Shown piece after piece: positions 9,201 through 17,511 of a stretch of DNA of 64,000 nucleotides. The DNA lies in NCBI GenBank assembly GCA_964582225.1, contig CAZORA010000001.1:124001-188000 (forward strand), in the 5' to 3' direction. The notes beneath the pieces were generated by a model, which was given only the letters and a program-made list of their open reading frames with translations, had not been told where the DNA came from and did no database searches. The DNA is from Dokdonella_A sp964582225 (lineage in GTDB: Bacteria; Pseudomonadota; Gammaproteobacteria; Xanthomonadales; Rhodanobacteraceae). Every line of letters begins with the position of its first letter. The stretch's first letter is position 1. Position numbers and translations under genes: made by a program.

Positions 9201-10151
9201 GGCGCGTCTGGACAGCGCTCGGTGCGCATCGCGAATCTCGCGCTCGCCGGGGAGGAACACCAGCACGTCGCCGCGCGGATCGGCGCCACTGATCTCGTCG
9301 ACCACCGCGGCGATCTGCTCGGCCACCGACAGCGGATCGGATGCATCCTCGCGCGCGCCAGCAGCCGCGGTCGCGACCCGCCCGCCAGGCCGCCAGTGCA
9401 CTTCCACGGGATGCGCCCGCCCTTCCAGCTCCAGCACCGGCGCGCCGCCGAAGTGGGCGGCAAAGCGGGCGGTGTCGATGGTCGCCGAAGTGACGATCAG
9501 TTTCAGCTCGCGCCGCTTCGGCAGCAGGCGCTTCAGGTAGCCGAGCAGGAAATCGATGTTGAGGCTGCGTTCGTGCGCCTCATCGAGCAGGATCGTGTCG
9601 TAGGCGTTGAGCCAGGGATCGGACAAGGTCTCGGCGAGCAGGATGCCGTCGGTCATGAACTTGACCAGCGAAGCGTCCGAGACGCGGTCGCTGAAGCGCA
9701 CCTTGAAGCCGACCAAATCCCCCAGTTCGCCGCCCAGCTCCGCAGCGACGCGGCGCGCGATGCTGCGCGCGGCCAGACGGCGCGGCTGCGTGCAGCCGAT
9801 CATGCCGGTCGTACCGCGGCCTGCGGCAAGGCAGAGCTTGGGCAGCTGGGTGGTCTTGCCCGAGCCCGTTTCCCCAGCCAAGACGATCACCTGATGCCGG
9901 CGAATCAGCTCGGTGATTTCGTCGGCTCGCGCGGCGATCGGCAGGGATTCGTCGACGCGAATCGGCGGCATCCGCCGGGCGCGGGCTTCACGCTGCGCGC
10001 TCGAGGCAGCGATGCGCCGCTCGAGCTCGGCGAGCTCGGCTGCGGGCGGCGACTGCAGCCTTTCGAGCCGGCGTCGCAGCGCGCGCAGGCGCGACAAATC
10101 GCGCGCCATCAGCCGCTCCGACGCCAGGCGCGGGATGCGCGGCTCACTCAT
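6240..10151 (-). CDS. hrpA: ATP-dependent RNA helicase HrpA
   Basis: This 1303-aa DEAH-box helicase has motif I GETGSGKTTQLPK, motif II DEAHERSLN, motif III SATID and the downstream QRKGRCGRVGPG (motif VI). The long C-terminal half (OB-fold and DUF3418-like) is typical of bacterial HrpA, and the length is normal for the family. HrpA acts on mRNA processing and on stalled or collided ribosomes in Escherichia coli. The start at ATG 10151 (MSEPRIPRLASERL) is preferred because upstream in-frame codons encode an atypical extension. The gene diverges from dps across 123 bp. Confidence 0.93.
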   Translation of the reverse strand: MSEPRIPRLASERLMARDLSRLRALRRRLERLQSPPAAELAELERRIAASSAQREARARRMPPIRVDESLPIAARADEITELIRRHQVIVLAGETGSGKTTQLPKLCLAAGRGTTGMIGCTQPRRLAARSIARRVAAELGGELGDLVGFKVRFSDRVSDASLVKFMTDGILLAETLSDPWLNAYDTILLDEAHERSLNIDFLLGYLKRLLPKRRELKLIVTSATIDTARFAAHFGGAPVLELEGRAHPVEVHWRPGGRVATAAAGAREDASDPLSVAEQIAAVVDEISGADPRGDVLVFLPGEREIRDAHRALSRRAYRHTEVLALYARLSSAEQDRVFHPGPARRIVLATNVAETSLTVPRIRYVIDTGTARVKRYSPRGQLERLHVEPISQAAAEQRKGRCGRVGPGVCYRLYDEDDFARRPRFTDPEILRSSLAGVILRMLALKLGDPAHFPFLEAPTPRALADGYRRLDELMAIDAARRLTDTGRRLAALPLDVALGRMLIESETLGVLRELRILAAFLGIQDPRERPADARKEADAAHAAFTEPKSDFVGILKLWSAYTQAHEDLTQSALRDWCRTHFLSFLRMREWRELHRQLLGELPAPDARADAADLAEAPDAQRYEAIHRCLLSGWPTRVGRKDERGEYRGPRERRFSIFPGSATARAAPPWLVAGQILDLRRVYAMLCARVEPAWIEQQAAHLVQRSWRDAHWSRRRGAVVASEQVSLQGLVLVEGRGVNFGAQDPAQAHAIFLREALVRCEIDARADFVRANARVLEEARGIEERRRRRGLLRGDDALAGFFEGKLPIEISSAAALDAWYRRASPAQQAALCWSLGDLLEPGARARGEDFPSSFAVVDHRLRLDYRFLPGDPSDGVSLQLPLALVNVVPAARCEWLVPGLLEEKVAAVIRGLPKALRRNFVPAPDFARAFVEAEAPRDEPLCEALAAWLRRVTGTAVEAGELAEVALPEHLCMRFRIHDESGRVLVESRDLAAIQAQWAGAARVAFARKADVELAREDVESWDFDEIPERIVSGSGLGAWPALVDLGDGVALRVFENPQEAQREHRRGVERLLRRALGERIKQARRQLPLGRATSLKWISFGGVDALREDLVEAALAELCAGRSLDLRTRSEFERVREELGRALFPAATERLQQAEKILQAYAELVPLLEPPLIGFATASYDDLRGQLAELLPPGFLRRVPKQRLAQYPRYLTAMKIRAERLRLDPARDQARMLALQGQWRAYLKLRAGRGGEDAALAVLRWAIEELRVSTFAQELGTPAPVSPKRVARLLAGLQESPGKPE

Positions 10152-10274
10152 GCCTGAATTACGATCATGGAACTCCGCAATGATAGCCGCGACCGATCGT
10201 CGCAATCCGCACAAACGATTTCCATTCGTCGCAACAATGGCTTAGCCTGAACCTAATTCATCAAGGAGAATCCC

Positions 10275-10742
10275 ATGGCCATCGACATCGGCATCAGCCG
10301 GCAGGACCGCGAAAGCATCGCCGGACAGTTGGCGACGCTGCTCGCAGATACCTATTCGCTGTATCTGAAGACCCACGGTTTCCACTGGAACGTGACCGGG
10401 CCGATGTTCAACGCCCTGCACCTGATGTTCGAGACCCAGTACACCGAACTGTGGACCGCCGCCGACGTGCTGGCGGAGCGCATGCGCGCCCTCGACGTCT
10501 ATGCGCCAGGCTCCTACACCCAGTTTGGCAAGCTGACTTCGATCGTGGAGGAAACCGGCGTGCCGGACTGGAAGGACATGGTGCAGCAGCTGGTCGACGG
10601 ACACGAGACCGCTGCTCGTACCGCGCGCGAGGTATTCAAGGTGGCCGACGCGGCGAACGATCAGCCCACCGCGGATCTCGCCACCCAGCGCATGCAGGAG
10701 CACGAAAAGACCGCCTGGATGCTCCGTTCGCTCTTGCGCTGA
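10275..10742 (+). CDS. dps: Dps-family DNA-binding ferritin-like protein
   Basis: The 155-aa product has the Dps ferroxidase signature: HGFHWNVTGPMFNALHLMFE (the first conserved His, then Asp/Glu positions) and later DVLAERMRALD. Dps forms dodecamers that oxidise Fe(II) with hydrogen peroxide, store iron and compact DNA in stress. A strong ribosome binding site (AAGGAG) lies 7-8 bases before ATG 10275. It is a single gene, divergent from hrpA and convergent with the exporter gene at 10932-12194. I see no confident OxyR site upstream. Confidence 0.95.
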   Translation: MAIDIGISRQDRESIAGQLATLLADTYSLYLKTHGFHWNVTGPMFNALHLMFETQYTELWTAADVLAERMRALDVYAPGSYTQFGKLTSIVEETGVPDWKDMVQQLVDGHETAARTAREVFKVADAANDQPTADLATQRMQEHEKTAWMLRSLLR

Positions 10743-10801
10743 TCCGATGCGACGCGGGCTGCTGGCTGGAAGATGAAAAAGCCATCTGGTTCAGAGCATT
10801 A

Positions 10802-10934
10802 TTGGGGACGTCTGAACCAGCCCGTCATGCCGCGAAGGCGGGCATCCAGAGGCTCCAAGTCATTGAAGCCAAAGGCGCTGCACTCCCGCCTTCGCGAGAG
10901 TGACGAGCGTGTCGACTTGTTCAGGTACTCCCTA
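10802..10934. repeat. Dispersed hairpin-pair repeat, copy A (REP-doublet/MITE-like)
   Basis: The element of about 133 bp has diverged inverted ends (left GGGGACGTCTGAACC, right GTTCAGGTACTCCCTA). Inside are two hairpin remnants built on GCGAAGGCGGGCAT and ACTCCCGCCTTCGC. Reverse-complementing copy B (57485-57618) gives an alignment matching at most positions by eye; copy C (17279-17404) is more diverged and in the same orientation as A. It fills the space between dps and the convergent exporter gene. Its last four bases CCTA carry the exporter's stop codon on the minus strand. Confidence 0.85.
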
Positions 10935-12194
10935 GACGCCGCGCCGCTGTGGCACCAGCAGGTCGCCGATCAGCAGGCCGGCAACGATCGCCACCAACAG
11001 GGTGATGAGGCTGATTGCAGTGTCGGCGCCGAGCGGCACGTTGCGCTCGAACACGAAGCTCAAGGTGCGGAAGCCGACGCTTCCGGGCACCATCAGCACG
11101 ATGCCCGGCTCGCGCACCAGCACGCCGGGAAGCTTGCTGGCGCGCGCGAAGAGGTTACTGCCCGCGCCGATGATGAGCCCCCCGACGAAGACGCCAAAAG
11201 CGGAAGAAACGTACATGCCGCCGAGCTGCGCGCAGAGGAATCCGGCAACGATCGCCGCCACCACCACGCCGCTGTAGCGCAGCGGAGTATTGAAGATCAC
11301 GGCGAAGGCCACGGCCCCGATCGGAACCGCGAACCACTCTGTCCAGGCCGGAACCGACGGGGCGAGCGCCGCGGCATCGGGCAACCAGCCGACCAGCACG
11401 CAGAGCTGGGTCGCCAGCACGGTGCCGAATGCCAGCTTGAGCAAGGTCGCGAGCGCGCCCATGCTGCGCGCGGCGCCTGACACCAGGTGCTGACTGGACA
11501 ACTCACGGACGGCGGTGGTGAGGGTCATGCCCGGCATCAGTACGATCAGGCTGGCGATCACCACCAGCTCCAGGGCGAGGGGCGTGACATAGACCGCGAT
11601 CAGCGTCGCGATCAGCGTTGCCACTGCCGCCGACAGCGCCTCCACGGCGGCGCTGAGGTTCGGTCGCTTGGCTGCGGCCAGATTGATCAGACCGATCAAC
11701 AAGCCGATCAGGCCGGCAGTGACCACCCCGCCCCAGCTCGTGTGCAGTACGGTGGCGATGCTCGCCGCCGACACACCGAAACTCGCCACCAGCAGGGCGC
11801 GCCGACCGCCTGTGGGTCGAACGCTGCCGATAGCGCGCAGTCGAGCCAGGCCTTCAGCCAGGCCCAGGCGTCCTTCGACGACCTCCACCCCGATCGCATC
11901 GACCTGGATCAGGTGCTTCAGGTTCACTTCGCCCGGAGCCACTCGCACGATCTGGGTGATCTCATAGCCCTCCGCATCCTCGTCGTCGGAAAATGACATT
12001 ACGATCGAGGTGGGCGTCGACAGCACGCTGCAGGCAAGGCGCAGCCGTCGGCTGACGCGGCTCAGCGCATCCTCGATGCGCGGGGCCGCAGTGCCATATT
12101 CGTGCAGGCGCCGCGCCAGCTCCACCACGAAGCGGATGCGCGCCCGCAGAGGTGCGGAAGCGCCGGGTGAAACGGGACGTTCGGCGGTCATCAT
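10932..12194 (-). CDS. ThrE/DUF1212-family threonine/serine exporter-like membrane protein
   Basis: The 420-aa protein matches the ThrE organisation: a soluble N-terminal domain (about 25-150, starting ARRLHEYGTAAPRIEDAL) followed by about ten hydrophobic helices. These form two ThrE repeats, each with a characteristic small-residue helix (MPGMTLTTAVREL and GGLIIGAGSNLFAR). Corynebacterial ThrE exports threonine and serine by proton antiport; the substrate here is inferred only from family. Two adjacent ATG codons (12194, 12191) can start it. The stop codon TAG lies in the terminal inverted repeat of the repeat at 10802-10934, so its end may have been set by insertion of that element. Confidence 0.85.
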   Translation of the reverse strand: MMTAERPVSPGASAPLRARIRFVVELARRLHEYGTAAPRIEDALSRVSRRLRLACSVLSTPTSIVMSFSDDEDAEGYEITQIVRVAPGEVNLKHLIQVDAIGVEVVEGRLGLAEGLARLRAIGSVRPTGGRRALLVASFGVSAASIATVLHTSWGGVVTAGLIGLLIGLINLAAAKRPNLSAAVEALSAAVATLIATLIAVYVTPLALELVVIASLIVLMPGMTLTTAVRELSSQHLVSGAARSMGALATLLKLAFGTVLATQLCVLVGWLPDAAALAPSVPAWTEWFAVPIGAVAFAVIFNTPLRYSGVVVAAIVAGFLCAQLGGMYVSSAFGVFVGGLIIGAGSNLFARASKLPGVLVREPGIVLMVPGSVGFRTLSFVFERNVPLGADTAISLITLLVAIVAGLLIGDLLVPQRRGV

Positions 12195-12276
12195 GGCGCA
12201 ATGATGCCGCGGTTGCGGCCGCTGCGCGCGGATCGCGCTCGTTCCCGCGACGGCGTCTGCCTGCTAGCCTAGCCCG

Positions 12277-13404
12277 ATGCCCACCAGCCTTCCCAGTTGC
12301 CCCGGCGCCGCGATCCTGCAGCGCCGCGACGAGGCCGATGTGCTGAGCATCGAGGGCGACTGGACCTTGGTCCACGCGCGCACCCTCGCCGGTCACGTCG
12401 CGCGGCTGCGCAACGCTGCCGCCGGGGTCGCGCGCATCGACGCGCGCTCGATCGGCCGGCTCGACACCGCCGGCGCCGAGCTGCTCGGCGAGCTGGCCGG
12501 CGGACGCCCGGTGGAAGGGCTCGACGCCAGTCGACAGGCGCTGTTCGAGGCCGTGACCGAGGCCGCACAGCCGGCGACCGCCGCGCCGCGGCGGCGCGAC
12601 GGTGGGCTGATCGAGCTGCTCGCGCGCACGGGTCGCGCGGTCGAAGCGATCGGCAGCGACATCCGGCAGCTGCTTGGTTTCATCGGCCTCCTCCTCGCCA
12701 CGCTCGCGAGCAGCCTGCCGCGCCCGCGCCGCTGGCGGCTGACATCACTCGCATCGCATCTCGAGCAGACCGGGCTCGACGCGGTGCCGATCGTCGTGCT
12801 GCTCAACTTCCTGGTCGGCGCGGTGGTCGCCTTCCTTGGCGCGACGGTCCTCAAGGACTTTGGCGCCAGCGTCTACACGGTGGAGCTGATCGGCTTTTCC
12901 TTTCTGCGTGAGTTCGGCGTACTGCTGACCGCAATCATGGTCGCCGGCCGGTCGGGCAGCGCTTTCACCGCACAGATCGGCTCGATGAAGGCGCGGGAGG
13001 AAATTGACGCGATCCGCACCCTCGGCCTCGATCCGATCGAAGTGCTGGTGCTGCCGCGGGTGATCGCGCTACTGATCGCGCTACCGCTGCTGACCGTGCT
13101 GGCGATGCTGGCCGGCATCGTCGGCGGCGGCGCGGTCTGCGCGCTGAGCATGGACATCTCACCGACGCTCTTCATCACCCGCCTGCAGGACCTCGACGCC
13201 GCGCGCCACTTTTGGGTCGGCATGAGCAAGGCGCCGCTGTTCGCTTTTCTGATCGGCGCAATCGGCTGTCTCGAGGGTCTGAAGGTTTCCGGCAGCGCCG
13301 AATCCGTTGGCCGCCACACCACCTCGAGCGTCGTCCAGGCGATCTTCGTCGCCATCCTGGTCGACGCGCTGGCGGCCATCTTCTACATGGAGATGGACCT
13401 GTGA
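12277..13404 (+). CDS. MlaE-family lipid ABC transporter permease with N-terminal STAS domain
   Basis: Residues about 1-100 resemble a STAS/anti-sigma-antagonist-like domain (VLSIEGDWTLVHARTLAGHV, then IDARSIGRLDTAGAELL). Residues about 120-375 are the MlaE/YrbE permease with membrane segments and the cytoplasmic coupling stretch GSAFTAQIGSMKAREEIDAI. In E. coli the STAS protein MlaB is separate and regulates the ATPase; here it is fused to the permease. It is the first gene of a four-gene operon, and its stop overlaps the ATPase start (GTGA). Confidence 0.92.
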   Translation: MPTSLPSCPGAAILQRRDEADVLSIEGDWTLVHARTLAGHVARLRNAAAGVARIDARSIGRLDTAGAELLGELAGGRPVEGLDASRQALFEAVTEAAQPATAAPRRRDGGLIELLARTGRAVEAIGSDIRQLLGFIGLLLATLASSLPRPRRWRLTSLASHLEQTGLDAVPIVVLLNFLVGAVVAFLGATVLKDFGASVYTVELIGFSFLREFGVLLTAIMVAGRSGSAFTAQIGSMKAREEIDAIRTLGLDPIEVLVLPRVIALLIALPLLTVLAMLAGIVGGGAVCALSMDISPTLFITRLQDLDAARHFWVGMSKAPLFAFLIGAIGCLEGLKVSGSAESVGRHTTSSVVQAIFVAILVDALAAIFYMEMDL

Positions 13405-14195
13405 GCCCGGCGCAAGGCGTGGTCGAGGTGCGCGGTCTGCGTAATCAGTTCGGCGCGCAGGTCGTCCACGAGAGCCTCGATCTCGATGTGCATCGCGGCG
13501 AGATCCTGGGCGTGGTCGGCGGCTCTGGCTCGGGCAAGTCCGTGCTGCTGCGCTCGATCATCGGTCTGCGCCGGCCGTCGGCGGGCGCGGTGCGCCTGCT
13601 CGGCGTCGACATGCTGCGCGCCGGTGAGAGCGAGCGGGTGGCGGTGGAGAGTCGCTGCGGTGTGCTGTTTCAAAACGGCGCGCTGTTTTCGTCGCTCAGC
13701 GTCGCCGACAACGTGATGGTGCCGATGCGCGAGCACTATCGCCTGCCCGCGGAGCTGATGCGGCGCTTCGCCGCGCTGAAGATCGCGCTGGCCGGGCTGC
13801 CCGCCGGAAGCGACGAGAAGTTTCCCGCGCAGCTCTCCGGCGGCATGGTGAAGCGCGCCGCGCTCGCCCGCGCGCTCGCCCTCGACCCGGAAATCCTGTT
13901 TCTGGACGAGCCGACCGCCGGGCTCGACCCGATCGGCGCGGCGGCGTTCGATCGGCTGATTCTCACCCTGCGCGAAAGTCTCGGCCTGACGGTGTTCCTG
14001 ATCACACACGATCTCGATACCCTGTACACCATCTGCGACCGTGTAGCCGTGCTGTCGCAGCGGCGCGTGCTGGTGGCCGACCGCATCGATCGAGTCGAGC
14101 GCTGCGACGACCCCTGGGTGCAGGAATACTTCCGCGGGCCGCGCGGCCGGGCCGCGGCGCGCGCCGCACGACAGTCAGACACCGAGCGACTCTGA
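13401..14195 (+). CDS. MlaF-family lipid ABC transporter ATP-binding protein
   Basis: The 264-aa ATPase has Walker A GGSGSGKS, a Q-loop at LFQNGALF, signature LSGGM, Walker B ILFLDEPTAGLDP and the H-loop ITHD. The LFQ(N/S)GALFSSLSVADNV stretch is characteristic of MlaF/Ttg2A-like ATPases that drive MCE-protein lipid transport. The start is GTG 13401, overlapping the permease stop by four bases; the open frame continues upstream only as a shadow of the permease gene. It powers the permease at 12277-13404 together with the MCE protein downstream. Confidence 0.93.
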   Translation: MSPAQGVVEVRGLRNQFGAQVVHESLDLDVHRGEILGVVGGSGSGKSVLLRSIIGLRRPSAGAVRLLGVDMLRAGESERVAVESRCGVLFQNGALFSSLSVADNVMVPMREHYRLPAELMRRFAALKIALAGLPAGSDEKFPAQLSGGMVKRAALARALALDPEILFLDEPTAGLDPIGAAAFDRLILTLRESLGLTVFLITHDLDTLYTICDRVAVLSQRRVLVADRIDRVERCDDPWVQEYFRGPRGRAAARAARQSDTERL

Positions 14196-14211
14196 AACCC
14201 CGAGGTTCAGC

Positions 14212-15156
14212 ATGGAAACCCGCGCCCACCACGTCCTCATCGGAGCCTTCGCCATCGGGGTGTTCCTGATCGCTCTGGGTTTCGTGCTGTGGCTTTCGAA
14301 ATCCGGCACCGAGCGTGCCTTCCGCACCTATGACATCGTCTTCAACGAAGCCGTCACCGGGCTGTCGGTCGGCGGCCTGGTGCAGTACAACGGCATCAAG
14401 GTCGGCGAGGTGTCGGCGCTGCATCTGGCGCCAGACGATCCACGCAAGGTGATCGCGCGAGTGCGTCTCGAAGCCGCGACTCCGGTACGAGAGGACACCC
14501 GCGCCAAACTCGGCCTGCAGGGCGTCACCGGCCTCGCCTTCATCCAGCTCTCGGGTGGTGCGCCGGACAGCCCCGCGCTGGTTGCCGGCAAGGACGGAGC
14601 GGTGCCGGTGATTCCTTCGGAGGCCTCGGCCCTTTCCAGGCTGCTGGCCTCAGGTTCGGACGTCATGACCAGCGTCAACGAGATCCTGATGCGCGCGAAC
14701 GAGCTGCTGTCCGAAGACAACGTGGCGCGGGTTGCGGCCACCCTCGGCCACGTCGAGCAGCTCACCGCCACGCTGGCCGAACAGCGGCAACCACTGGCGG
14801 AAGCGATCGGCCAGATAGCCGCCGTCAGCCGCGAGCTGAAGGTCGCCGTCGGCAGCATCGACGCGATGGCGAAGTCGACCAACTCGATGGTCCGCAACGA
14901 CGCCCACGAACTGCTGCAGTCGGCTCGGCAGGCGATGGATTCGGTGGATCGACTGGTCAACGCGGCCAGCGACCTGGTGGACGACAATCGCGCGGCCATC
15001 GATAACTTCAGCGACAGCGGGCTGCGCGAGGTAGGCCCGGCGATCGCCGACTTGCGCGCGACGCTGCGCTCGCTGCGCCAGCTCGGCGACCGCCTCGGTA
15101 GCTCGAACAGCATCCTGCTGGGACGCGAACAGCCCAGGGAGTTCCAGCCCCGATGA
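14212..15156 (+). CDS. MCE-domain (MlaD-like) lipid-transport substrate-binding protein
   Basis: The 314-aa protein has one N-terminal membrane anchor (HHVLIGAFAIGVFLIALGFV). A single MCE domain follows (about 40-120, with GLSVGGLVQYNGIKVGEV and the GVTGLAFIQL loop), then a long helical segment (about 150-290) suited to the needle or tunnel of MCE hexamers. It should sit in the inner membrane facing the periplasm and bind lipids. It lies 16 bp after the ATPase gene and overlaps the lipoprotein gene by four bases (ATGA). Confidence 0.93.
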   Translation: METRAHHVLIGAFAIGVFLIALGFVLWLSKSGTERAFRTYDIVFNEAVTGLSVGGLVQYNGIKVGEVSALHLAPDDPRKVIARVRLEAATPVREDTRAKLGLQGVTGLAFIQLSGGAPDSPALVAGKDGAVPVIPSEASALSRLLASGSDVMTSVNEILMRANELLSEDNVARVAATLGHVEQLTATLAEQRQPLAEAIGQIAAVSRELKVAVGSIDAMAKSTNSMVRNDAHELLQSARQAMDSVDRLVNAASDLVDDNRAAIDNFSDSGLREVGPAIADLRATLRSLRQLGDRLGSSNSILLGREQPREFQPR

Positions 15157-15785
15157 AAAGTACCCAGCACCTCCTGCTCGCATTCGCCCTCGGACTCGGT
15201 GGTTGCGCCTCGCTGGTCGGCGGGCGTCAGACGCCTTTCACCATCTATGCGCCTGCCTATGCCCCATCGGCGTCGACACAGGGTGGGGACGCGGTCGACT
15301 GGCAGCTGCGCATCGAGGCGCCGCAGTCCAGCAGCGTGATCGACAGCACGCGCATGCTGGCAATGCCGCGCCCGGGCGTGCTCGAGGTGTTTTCCGGGGT
15401 GCGCTGGCGCGATCCGGCGCCGTCGATGCTGCGCGATCTGGTGCTGCACGGGTTCGAGGCCTCGGGTCGCATCGTCGGCGTGGATGCCGGCACCGCCGGC
15501 GTGCGTGCGGACTTCGGCCTGGCGCTCGAATTGCGCTCCTTCCACGCCGACTACACGAGCACGGCGCCACGCGCCGTGGTGGAAATCCAGGCGCAATTGA
15601 TCCACTACGCTTCGGCGCGAATCATCGCCGCGAAGCTCATCACCAGCCAAGCGCCGCTCGAAGGCAACAGCGCTGCCGCCGCCTTCGCCGGTTTTCAAGT
15701 CGCGCTCGGCGCCGCAGTCGACCTGCTCGTGGACTGGACGCTCGGGCAGGGTCAGCGTTTTCGGGTGGAAAAGCCGGCCAGCTGA
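15153..15785 (+). CDS. ABC-type transport auxiliary lipoprotein (PqiC/LetA-system-like)
   Basis: The 210-aa protein has a lipoprotein signal peptide with lipobox LGGC (lipidated Cys about residue 18). It continues into an ABC-type transport auxiliary (DUF330-like) domain: the opening FTIYAP, then DSTRMLAMPRPGVLEVFSG and the C-terminal helix AFAGFQVALGAAVDLLVDW. Such lipoproteins are outer-membrane partners of MCE transporters. It is translationally coupled to the MCE gene and closes the operon. This component resembles the PqiC type rather than MlaC/MlaA, which are absent here. Confidence 0.87.
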   Translation: MKSTQHLLLAFALGLGGCASLVGGRQTPFTIYAPAYAPSASTQGGDAVDWQLRIEAPQSSSVIDSTRMLAMPRPGVLEVFSGVRWRDPAPSMLRDLVLHGFEASGRIVGVDAGTAGVRADFGLALELRSFHADYTSTAPRAVVEIQAQLIHYASARIIAAKLITSQAPLEGNSAAAAFAGFQVALGAAVDLLVDWTLGQGQRFRVEKPAS

Positions 15786-15863
15786 TTCACCTCGCCCTCC
15801 AAACCGGCGACAATGACCGGCTTTGGCCGGCGCTCGCGCCGCACCCTTCCCCGCCGTGCTTCG

Positions 15864-17261
15864 ATGGACGAGACCGAACCCCGCAAAACTCCGGGCAACC
15901 TGCAGCGCGAGCTGAGTCGAATCAGTGCGCTGACGGAGCGTCTGCGTGCGGCGGCGCCGGCCCTTGATACGGCGGCCGCGGCCGAGCTGCAGAGCGAGAT
16001 CGACGCGCTGCATCCGGCCGATATCGCCTACATCCTGGAGGCCCTGCCGCCGCAGGAGCGCCTCGAAGTCTGGAACCTGGTCAAGGCGGAACGCGACGGC
16101 GAGATCCTGCTCGAAGTCTCGGATCCGGTGCGCGACTCCCTGCTTGCGGACATGGACCGGCCGGAGCTTCTGGCCGCGGCCGAAAAGCTCGATGCCGACG
16201 AACTGGCCGAGCTCGCCGAGGACCTTCCGGAAGACGTGCTCGATGAGCTGATGCATCGGCTGAACGCCGAGCAGCGCGAGCGCGTGCAGTCGGCGATGTC
16301 CTGGGAGGACGACCAGGTCGGCGCGATCATGGACTTCGAGATGGTGACCCTGCGTGAGGACGTCACGCTCGAGACCGTGCTGCGCTATCTGCGCCGCCTG
16401 AAGCAGCTTCCGGATCACACCGACAAGCTGTTCGTGGTCAACGAGGAGACCGTATTGACCGGCGTTCTGCCGATCCGTTGGCTGCTGGTCAACGACCCGG
16501 CGAAGGCGGTCAGCGCGGTGATGGCGACCGACGCCAACACCTTCCACCCCGAAGACGACGTGGCCGAAGTGGCGCAGGCGTTCGAGCGCTACGACCTGGT
16601 CACCGCGCCAGTCGTCGACGCCGGCGGGCGCCTGATCGGCCGGCTCACCATCGACGCGATGGTCGACGTCATTCGCGAGGAAAGCGAGGCCGAGGTGCGC
16701 GAACGCTTCGGTCTGCGCGAGGACGAGGACATCTTCGCCACGGTCTGGAGTTCGCTCAAGAACCGCTGGGCCTGGCTGGCGGTCAACTTGATCACGGCCT
16801 TCATCGCCTCGCGCGTGATCAGCGTATTCGAAAACTCGATCCACCAGCTGGTAGCGCTGGCGGCGCTGATGCCGATCGTCGCCGGAATCGGCGGCAACTC
16901 CGGCAACCAGACGATCACCATGATCGTGCGCGCGCTGGCGCTGGGCCAGCTGAGCCTCGCCAGCGCCAGGCGGCTGCTGCGCAAGGAGCTGGGTGTGGCG
17001 CTCGCAAACGGCCTGATTTGGGGTGGCGTGATCGGCGTGGTGGCCTGGCTCCTCTACGACAACCTGCCGCTCGGACTGGTGATGAGCGCGGCGATGACCT
17101 TGACCCTGCTGCTTGCCGCACTGATGGGCGTGTTGATTCCGATGACCCTGCTGAAGCTCGGCCGCGATCCGGCGATGGGCTCGAGCGTGATGATCACCGC
17201 GACCACCGACAGCGGCGGCTTTTTCATCTTCCTCGGCCTTGCCACGCTGTTTCTGCTCTGA
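15864..17261 (+). CDS. mgtE: MgtE-family magnesium transporter
   Basis: The 465-aa protein has the three parts of MgtE: an acidic N domain (about 20-130, with LHPADIAYILEALPPQERLEV), a CBS pair (about 135-260, with TAPVVDAGGRLIGRLTIDAM) and a five-helix channel containing PIVAGIGGNSGNQT. MgtE is a Mg2+-gated channel in the inner membrane, closed when Mg2+ occupies the N and CBS domains. I chose ATG 15864 (MDETEPRK) over 15813 because the extra 17 residues are arginine-rich and unlike the family. It follows the MCE operon by 78 bp and may be read from it. Confidence 0.93.
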   Translation: MDETEPRKTPGNLQRELSRISALTERLRAAAPALDTAAAAELQSEIDALHPADIAYILEALPPQERLEVWNLVKAERDGEILLEVSDPVRDSLLADMDRPELLAAAEKLDADELAELAEDLPEDVLDELMHRLNAEQRERVQSAMSWEDDQVGAIMDFEMVTLREDVTLETVLRYLRRLKQLPDHTDKLFVVNEETVLTGVLPIRWLLVNDPAKAVSAVMATDANTFHPEDDVAEVAQAFERYDLVTAPVVDAGGRLIGRLTIDAMVDVIREESEAEVRERFGLREDEDIFATVWSSLKNRWAWLAVNLITAFIASRVISVFENSIHQLVALAALMPIVAGIGGNSGNQTITMIVRALALGQLSLASARRLLRKELGVALANGLIWGGVIGVVAWLLYDNLPLGLVMSAAMTLTLLLAALMGVLIPMTLLKLGRDPAMGSSVMITATTDSGGFFIFLGLATLFLL

Positions 17262-17278
17262 AACGGGTTCGGCAAAGG

Positions 17279-17404
17279 ATGGTTTGAACCGCTTCGTCGC
17301 GCAATGAAAGCAGGCATCGGTGATTTCGAGCTCCGATCGCAAAGGCCCGCGGCTTCCGCCTTCGCTGGCGCGACGAACGAGGATCCGATTTTCAGATCGT
17401 TCCC
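17279..17404. repeat. Dispersed hairpin-pair repeat, copy C (most degraded)
   Basis: This stretch aligns with copy A at 10802-10934 in the same orientation. Shared landmarks in order are TGAACC, GCAGGCATC, CAAAGG, CCGCCTTCGC, GACGA and the end TTCAGATCGTTCCC, but both hairpins are eroded. Like the other copies it lies between convergent genes, here mgtE and the TonB receptor. It sits just before the receptor's terminator hairpin. Confidence 0.6.
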
Positions 17405-17458
17405 GGCCTGACTGGCTGCCCAGTGCCTGCACTTCTGTGCGCCCATGCTGGGCGCAGC

Positions 17459-17487
17459 ATAAAAAACGGCCCCGTTTCCGGGGCCGT
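17459..17487 (-). terminator. Intrinsic terminator of the TonB-dependent receptor gene
   Basis: On the minus strand, ACGGCCCCG and CGGGGCCGT flank a four-base loop and are followed by a run of six to seven T residues (seen as AAAAAA at 17461-17466 on the plus strand). The hairpin begins 25 bases after the receptor stop codon. This is the clearest rho-independent terminator in the window. Confidence 0.9.
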
Positions 17488-17511
17488 TGAAAGTCTTGCA
17501 GTGAAGTCCGA

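Noticed and set aside
7572..10157. 861-codon open frame on the plus strand opposite hrpA
   Set aside because: Arg/Ala/Gln-rich translation without domains, fully antisense to a helicase with all motifs; a high-GC shadow frame.
10152..10274. OxyR or Fur box between hrpA and dps
   Set aside because: Only scattered ATAG/CGAT-like matches are present; nothing approaches a complete site.
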